Assembly: GCA_950022295.1 (NCBI GenBank)
Contig: OX465595.1
Location: forward strand, 68,594,770-68,658,769
DNA from: Bromus sterilis
Lineage: Eukaryota > Streptophyta > Magnoliopsida > Poales > Poaceae
Direction of reading: 5' to 3'
DNA length: 64,000 nt
Within the stretch, counting starts at the first letter, position 1. Every line of letters begins with the position of its first letter. The position numbers were made by a program, and so were the translations under genes. Shown here one piece after another: positions 59,383 through 64,000 of this stretch. The notes beneath the pieces were generated by a model. The model made no database searches. It worked only from the letters and a program-made list of their open reading frames with translations, and had not been told where the DNA came from.

Positions 59383-60428
59383 CCCACCCCTCTGATGGTA
59401 CATCCTTGCCACGTAGGCACGACTGAGCGACCGTGGGTCTCGAATTGACATGGGTGTACCGTCGTTTTTTTAGGGAAGGGGGTGTACAGTCGTTGATCCT
59501 AATAGTACGATGTGCAACCCTATCAACGTTGACTACGGTGATAGTCAAAAATATTATATTCATCTAGGCGGCCTCCAGACTCTCATCGGTGTCGTTTGAA
59601 ATGATGTCGTCCTCACCTGCCGCCACGGCCTCCTAGGTCGCCATGAGCGCGCGCTCAGCATCGAAGAACCTCTCCGTTCAGGGCTAAAAGAGGCCGCCGA
59701 GGCGGTGGAACCTCGCCCAGGCGTTGTTTCGGCCGCGGGAGAGCGCGCCGCGGGCGCGTGCCTGCGCCGACCGCACCCCGATCGACCAAAGGAGGCAGGG
59801 GGCGGGAGTAGCCCGCCTTGTCATCGTTTCGGCTGCCGCTCCGGCCTCCACGATTGCTACCTCCTCCTCTGGCCTTCACTATTGCTCGTCGGAGTGGGAG
59901 TTGGATGCGGCAGAGGGGAAGATGGATGCGGCGGTAGAAAGGGGATGGAATGCGAGACGAGAACCCTATCCCTAACCCCGTACATATAGCGGCTCGAGAG
60001 AAAAATGCGGGTTGCTCACATTTTTTTTTTTAAGTTCGGTCAGGATTATCAGATCTATTCAGGCAGCAAAACACATTCGTTCACCAAAAAATCCATATAT
60101 TGCAGCGAAATTGGACATCTGCTAGAGTTGCTCTGACCGAGCTGATCTGCCTCCAATCCGGGGTAGAGTTTTGAGAGGCTACAAGAACTTCCACTATGGA
60201 TAATATCCATATCCGAGAAGACCAAACCCTGGCCACAAAGTCCCCACAAGGGGTGACAAATGTGGTGCCGTGTCCTGCTGCTACCCCCCTGATCACCGTG
60301 CGTGCGTGCCCAGGCATCTGGTGCGCTTGCGCTGCGCACCAGGAGCAGTTCGTTCACCTCCACTCCTCTTGAAGAAAACACTTGATATCTAGCGCAGTAA
60401 GGAGCAGCATCCAACGGGCGACGCAGCT
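59383..60428. other. Intergenic region and 5' flank of the LQY1-like gene
   Basis: A GC-rich block at 59570-59980 holds several overlapping short frames without recognisable domains; it may be a fragment of a gene or transposon. A T run lies at about 60021-60031. The last 400 bases before the ATG should contain the promoter, but no clear TATA box is seen. A perfect 9-bp hairpin (CTGGTGCGC, 60318-60326, with GCGCACCAG, 60334-60342) lies about 90 bases upstream of the start codon. Confidence 0.5.
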
Positions 60429-62594
60429 ATGGCCACGGCCACCAGCTCCTCGCGACTCACCGCCACCTACTCCTTCCTCTCCTCCACGCCATGCTCGCCC
60501 ACCACCATGGCGGCGCTTCCACGGCGGCGGAGCGCGCGGTACCCCCGCATCCAGGCCATCGAATTCGACCAGAACACGGTGAGGCAAAAGGGATACAATG
60601 CCCAGCTTGGCAAGTTTATCGCTTGATTTCCTGTCGAGTTTTGACGCGCGGTTTCTTGGTGTCGCTTCAGGTTGTGGCCATAACTGTCGGCGTCGTCAGC
60701 GTTGCCGCCGGGATAGGTATCCCGATTTTCTACGAGAATCAAATCGACAATTCCGTGAGTGCCTGTTATTTTCACAAAGTCCAGTTTGTAGAGAATTATT
60801 TCCTGTGAACAAGCATGCAGTTGGGTAAGCAATTAGATTTGCTGAAGTAAGGTTATGAGTAGCATTTTAGAAACAGGTTAACTGAAACTGAAAGAGCTTA
60901 AACTGTTCCCCTGCTATGTTCTCTGAATGATGAAAACAATATGTGATTGTACATTTCGCCGATGCAGGCGAAGAGAGACAACAACCAGCCGTGCTTCCCC
61001 TGCAGTGGCTCTGGCGCGCGTACGTGATCATGCCCTTTGATTGATGTCTTATTTTGCTTCACTCTTCAAATTTACTTTTCCAAACCCTTTTTGTATATGC
61101 TTGGATGGAGTACAATATAGTCGTTCCAATCACATGGTACACTAGATGTCAAATGAGACGAACTACTGGAATTTGGAAGATTGAGGTTGATTTCTGATAG
61201 GAATTTTCCACACTGTATTTTGCTCTAACTGTTTGGTAGTCTGGTTTTGGCTGGAATGTTACCTTTGTAGATGTTTAGGAGCATTGTCCTTAGGCCTTTC
61301 GTGCCTTGTAATTGGACTAATCTATTCTTTATTTTCATTTCAATGAAATGGAATTGGGCTGCCGCTTGTTGCTCTCTTTTTTTAGAAACAATTTCTTTTT
61401 TGCAAACCGTATGCCCAATAGTAACTTGGATCAGCTAGTTGTGTCATTTTCTTGTGTCAAAGAGGTAATCGTTGTTCGGGTGTTGTCATTGACAGTGATG
61501 GTGTCGGTGATTGTTTGTTGCATATAGTTTGCCGCGTCGGTTATCAATGTTGGACAATGCTATACGTACGACACTGCTTGTACGATTTTTGTACGACATG
61601 TCGCCAGAGCCTTTCATCAGATAAACCGACTGAAGCAGGACCTTTAGATGGACTATCGTACAGAAATCGTAGCAAGAAATGTCGTACGCGAAGCAGTTCT
61701 GATCTTTGTTTTTGTTTCTTCTTCTTTTTATCCTTGTAGACTTAGTGTCTCGAGTAGATCTTAATATTGTGTCGTTGCAGAGGCCGAATGTAATGGATAT
61801 CATCTTGATATTAATATATTGTCCTTTCTCGAAAATGAAACTATTCTCTCAAGTCGGCAGGAGGCTATTCATAACAAAAACATATGCTGTTTTCACGGTG
61901 CATGCTGCATATATTACTCTGTAACCGTATCGATTCTTATGTTTTCTTTGTCAGCATCTAGTAGATCAGAATGTTGAAAAGAAATCGTTGATTTTCCAGA
62001 GGTATGCAGGTTTTGCACCGGAGCGGGAACTGTTACTGTAGTACTTGGCGATGGTGAATCTGAAGTATCAAACTGTGTCAACTGTGATGGCATTGGCTCG
62101 TTAACATGCACCACATGCCAAGGTAGTGGCATTCAGCCACGCTATCTTGATCGCAGGTAATGGATTGTTTTCCAAAATGTTTTCATATTTGCATGTGTTT
62201 ATCTGTGGAATAACCATGCCAATTTATTTGACAACTTCTTAGTGGTAGAATGGTACTATTGAATTACCAAAATGAAATGATGCTTGACATAGAACTCAAC
62301 TGAAGCTATCATAACATGGGATTAAATGTAGTCATTTAGAGATGACAAAATGACTTAGCTACAGCTGGCCCATGCTGTTTGTCACATTATAGAGGAGCCT
62401 ATCTGTCGGCCCCTTGTCTTTTATGCTTGTCCTTGATAACAGAATGTTGAATATGTTCGTTTCTTACACCCAAATATTCTGGTTGAGGCCTGGAGGGGTG
62501 ATATTCCGAATAATGGATATTGTTTGAACAAAGATGTCTGATGGTTTCTCTATTTGGTTGACCAACCAGGGAATTCAAGGATGATGATGACTAA
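60429..62594 (+). CDS. LQY1: LQY1-like thylakoid zinc-finger protein (DnaJ-type Cys-rich), five exons
   Basis: Exons are 60429-60578, 60671-60754, 60968-61019, 62000-62156 and 62570-62594. All introns have GT...AG and the joined frame codes 155 residues. Residues 1-~45 are Ser/Thr/Ala/Arg-rich, a plastid transit peptide. Residues ~51-70 (VVAITVGVVSVAAGIGIPIF) are one membrane segment. Four CxxCxGxG motifs follow: CFPCSGSG, CRFCTGAG, CVNCDGIG and CTTCQGSG. The end is QPRYLDRREFKDDDD. Order, length and the YE.QIDN motif match Arabidopsis LQY1, a thylakoid zinc-finger protein with disulfide isomerase activity that acts in photosystem II repair. It lacks a J domain. All key Cys are present and no lesion is seen. 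BSD2 and PSA2 are related by the Cys-rich domain but lack this membrane segment plus C-terminus. Confidence 0.93.
61558..61695. mobile_element. MITE-like inverted repeat in intron 3 of the LQY1-like gene
   Basis: Two arms, each ~35-40 bases, are imperfect inverted copies (GTACGAC...TACGATTTTTGTACGAC on the left, GTCGTACG at the right end). No clear target duplication is seen, so the superfamily is open. Confidence 0.55.
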
Positions 62595-62857
62595 ATGTTT
62601 TGTCATCACTGGCTAACGACAGTAAGGTGAGGAATCTGATCTAAGGAAGATGCTGCATACTTGGTGGCGTGTGTCCGTCAGGATTGATCTGATTGTTTTG
62701 TGTTGTATTACGTTTCCTTTTTTTGGTAAATATGTATGGATGTATATGAACTCTTTCAACGTCTGAAATGACTGTCCCTCACTGGGTAAAGATGATACTG
62801 TATGTTTTTGTTGAGCGTTGTTCAATTCATGCCACATAGCTTGTTCGTTCCATTGTA
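62595..62857 (+). other. 3' flank of the LQY1-like gene
   Basis: Likely 3' untranslated region and downstream sequence. No strong AATAAA signal is seen close to the stop. Confidence 0.4.
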
Positions 62858-62938
62858 CAACCTCTGTAAAGTAATATAAGACGATTTGGGTCACTAAAAT
62901 AGTGATCCAAAACATCTTATATTTATAAACAAAGGGAG
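62858..62938. mobile_element. Degenerate Stowaway-type MITE, ~81 bp
   Basis: CCTCTGTAAAGTAATATAAG at the left and CTTATATTTATAAACAAAGG at the right form a hairpin around TCACTAAAATAGTGA, flanked by TA. The termini are diverged from CTCCCTC...GAGGGAG. Confidence 0.8.
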
Positions 62939-63059
62939 TACGTCTTCGGTAAAAAGCTTACGCTTTTTGATAATCTTAAGTAAGAGTGTCATTATTTCTT
63001 CTCTCACTTGTCATAGGGATTTACCTCGTTATTATTTGTGGGAATCTTATTCTATACAT

Positions 63060-63935
63060 AACATAATGTCAATATAGGCTCCCCACTATGCCTTGGATAA
63101 ACTTGATGCATCTAACGTGACGTTCACTAAATCTTTCAAAGTACATTATTTTTGTTACTCAACCCCGTTTGACTGGGTTGCACAAAGAGGCATCCTTTCA
63201 TGAATAATGCATTGTTCTACACAGAATAAATTAAACTTTTCTGAAAAGTACTCCCCACCATGATCAGGCTAGACTTGTTTATTTTTCATTATAATTTGAT
63301 TTTCATCTTTCGTCTTATATATTTTAAAGCAATTTAGTGTCTTATCTTTAATATTTAAAATATACACCTAAAGAAGTTTAGTGAAATCACTTATTAATGT
63401 CACGAAATATTTATTTTCACCTTTAGTCAACACACCATTTATCTCACACAGATCACAGTGTATGGTCTCCAATGGTGCCAAGTGTCTCTCCTACGCAAAT
63501 GCAACACATGGCACTTAGATCCTTTGGTTAAGGTGAAACTAGAGATTAAATTCATCTTGTCTAGCCCTGTCATACAACAAAAAATAATGTGGTAAAGACG
63601 TGAATGCCAGGCATCATATTCATCAACACTCAAATGTACTCCCTCCGTTCCATATTAGATGATTTACAAATAGATGTATCTTGAACTAAATGTAGTCTAG
63701 ATACATTTATTTGGAAGTCATCTATTATGGAACGGAGGGAGTATATGATTCACGACTTTATTACTAAAATCCACTGGGGAAAGGCAGAACAAACCTCGCA
63801 TTCATAGCCTTTTTCTAAGAAAAATCATATTCTGATATGACTACTTTATTAGACGTGAATACTAACTCAAAACCTTCTTTACATAGAAGAGATTCACTAA
63901 CAATGTTTTTTTATAGCAGAGACATGTTGCACGTT
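63060..63935 (-). pseudogene. Decayed Copia pol remnant (pre-integrase and integrase)
   Basis: Conceptual minus-strand reading shows pre-integrase EYDAWHSRLYHIIFCCM and LISSFTLTKGSKCHVLH (63470-63625), then integrase HGGEYFSEKFNLFCVEQCII and HERMPLCATQSNGVE (63150-63270), then LSKAWWGAY near 63085. The part right of the MITE reads like the segment before the pre-integrase domain (QHVSAIKKH, FFLEKGYECE). Many stops interrupt it and no LTRs are visible, so it is an old fragment. Confidence 0.75.
63639..63741. mobile_element. Stowaway-type MITE, 103 bp, in the Copia remnant
   Basis: The ends are CTCCCTCCGTTCC and GGAACGGAGGGAG, flanked by TA. It is the same length as the MITE at 30251-30353 and nearly identical to it in the opposite orientation (about three differences by eye). 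Confidence 0.95.
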
Positions 63936-63942
63936 CTTAGCC

Positions 63943-64000
63943 TGTGGCACCCCGGCTCAGAGCAACCGGTTTACCTTACATGGCCAGCCCAGAGACCAAG
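63943..64000 (+). other. Possible start of another element at the right edge
   Basis: TGTGGCACCCCGGCTCAG marks an abrupt change from AT-rich Copia remnant to GC-rich sequence and begins with TG, as an LTR would. Only 58 bases are visible. Confidence 0.3.

Noticed and set aside
61740..61845. LINE 3' tail in intron 3 (AGGCCGAATGTAATGG followed by TTTCTCGAAAATG)
   Set aside because: It resembles grass LINE tails, but there is no poly(A), no target duplication and no coding part, so I do not list it.
60429..62594. BSD2 or DnaJ chaperone assignment
   Set aside because: There is no J domain, and the membrane segment plus the C-terminal QPRYLDRREFKDD and YE.QIDN motif fit LQY1.

Overview
This window is plant nuclear DNA, and its repeat content points to a Triticeae grass (wheat, barley, rye or Aegilops group). 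The reasons are large LTR retrotransposons nested inside each other, a Copia element with the BARE/Angela-type LTR start (TGTTGGAAATATGCCC), Stowaway MITEs with CTCCCTCCGT ends, and one spliced nuclear gene for a chloroplast protein. About 59 of 64 kb is transposon sequence. I cannot name the species or chromosome from sequence alone.

Layout. (1) 1-6046: element E, a minus-strand Ty3/Gypsy element of Tat-like layout that runs off the left edge. It has a 438-bp LTR, gag plus protease broken by one stop, no reverse transcriptase, a 68-bp tandem repeat and an antisense reading-frame region. (2) 6047-59382: pieces of a plus-strand Gypsy element D. Its 3' LTR (58737-59382) and its antisense putative gypsy-type transposon gene (minus strand) survive in four pieces: 57385-57574, 29498-30092, 22871-25394 and 6047-6256. 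(3) Three elements interrupt D, each marked by a 5-bp target duplication. A (6257-22865) is an Athila-type Gypsy with gag-protease only and itself contains Copia element F (9413-17689). G (25395-29497) is a probable 4.1-kb solo LTR. B/C (30093-57384) is a minus-strand Athila-type array with three LTRs, itself holding Copia element H (33475-45147), which also has three LTR copies. (4) 59383-64000: the only genic stretch. A five-exon gene (60429-62594) encodes a 155-residue LQY1-like thylakoid zinc-finger protein. It is followed by Stowaway MITEs and a decayed Copia pol remnant.

Nesting order, from reading frames that rejoin across the duplications: D first; then A, G and B/C into the antisense gene of D; then F into A and H into B; a MITE entered one B/C LTR after the LTR copies had separated. 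The age of E relative to D is not fixed, because its left end lies outside the window.

No transposon polyprotein here is fully intact. B carries the most complete pol (protease, RT, RNase H, integrase) but has a frame break before RT and one stop in integrase. I see no previously unknown host system. The less ordinary items are the antisense transposon gene with its own TATA box, two three-LTR arrays, an almost in-frame gag-integrase deletion fusion, a small conserved ORF after integrase, and the LQY1-like gene surviving in dense repeats.
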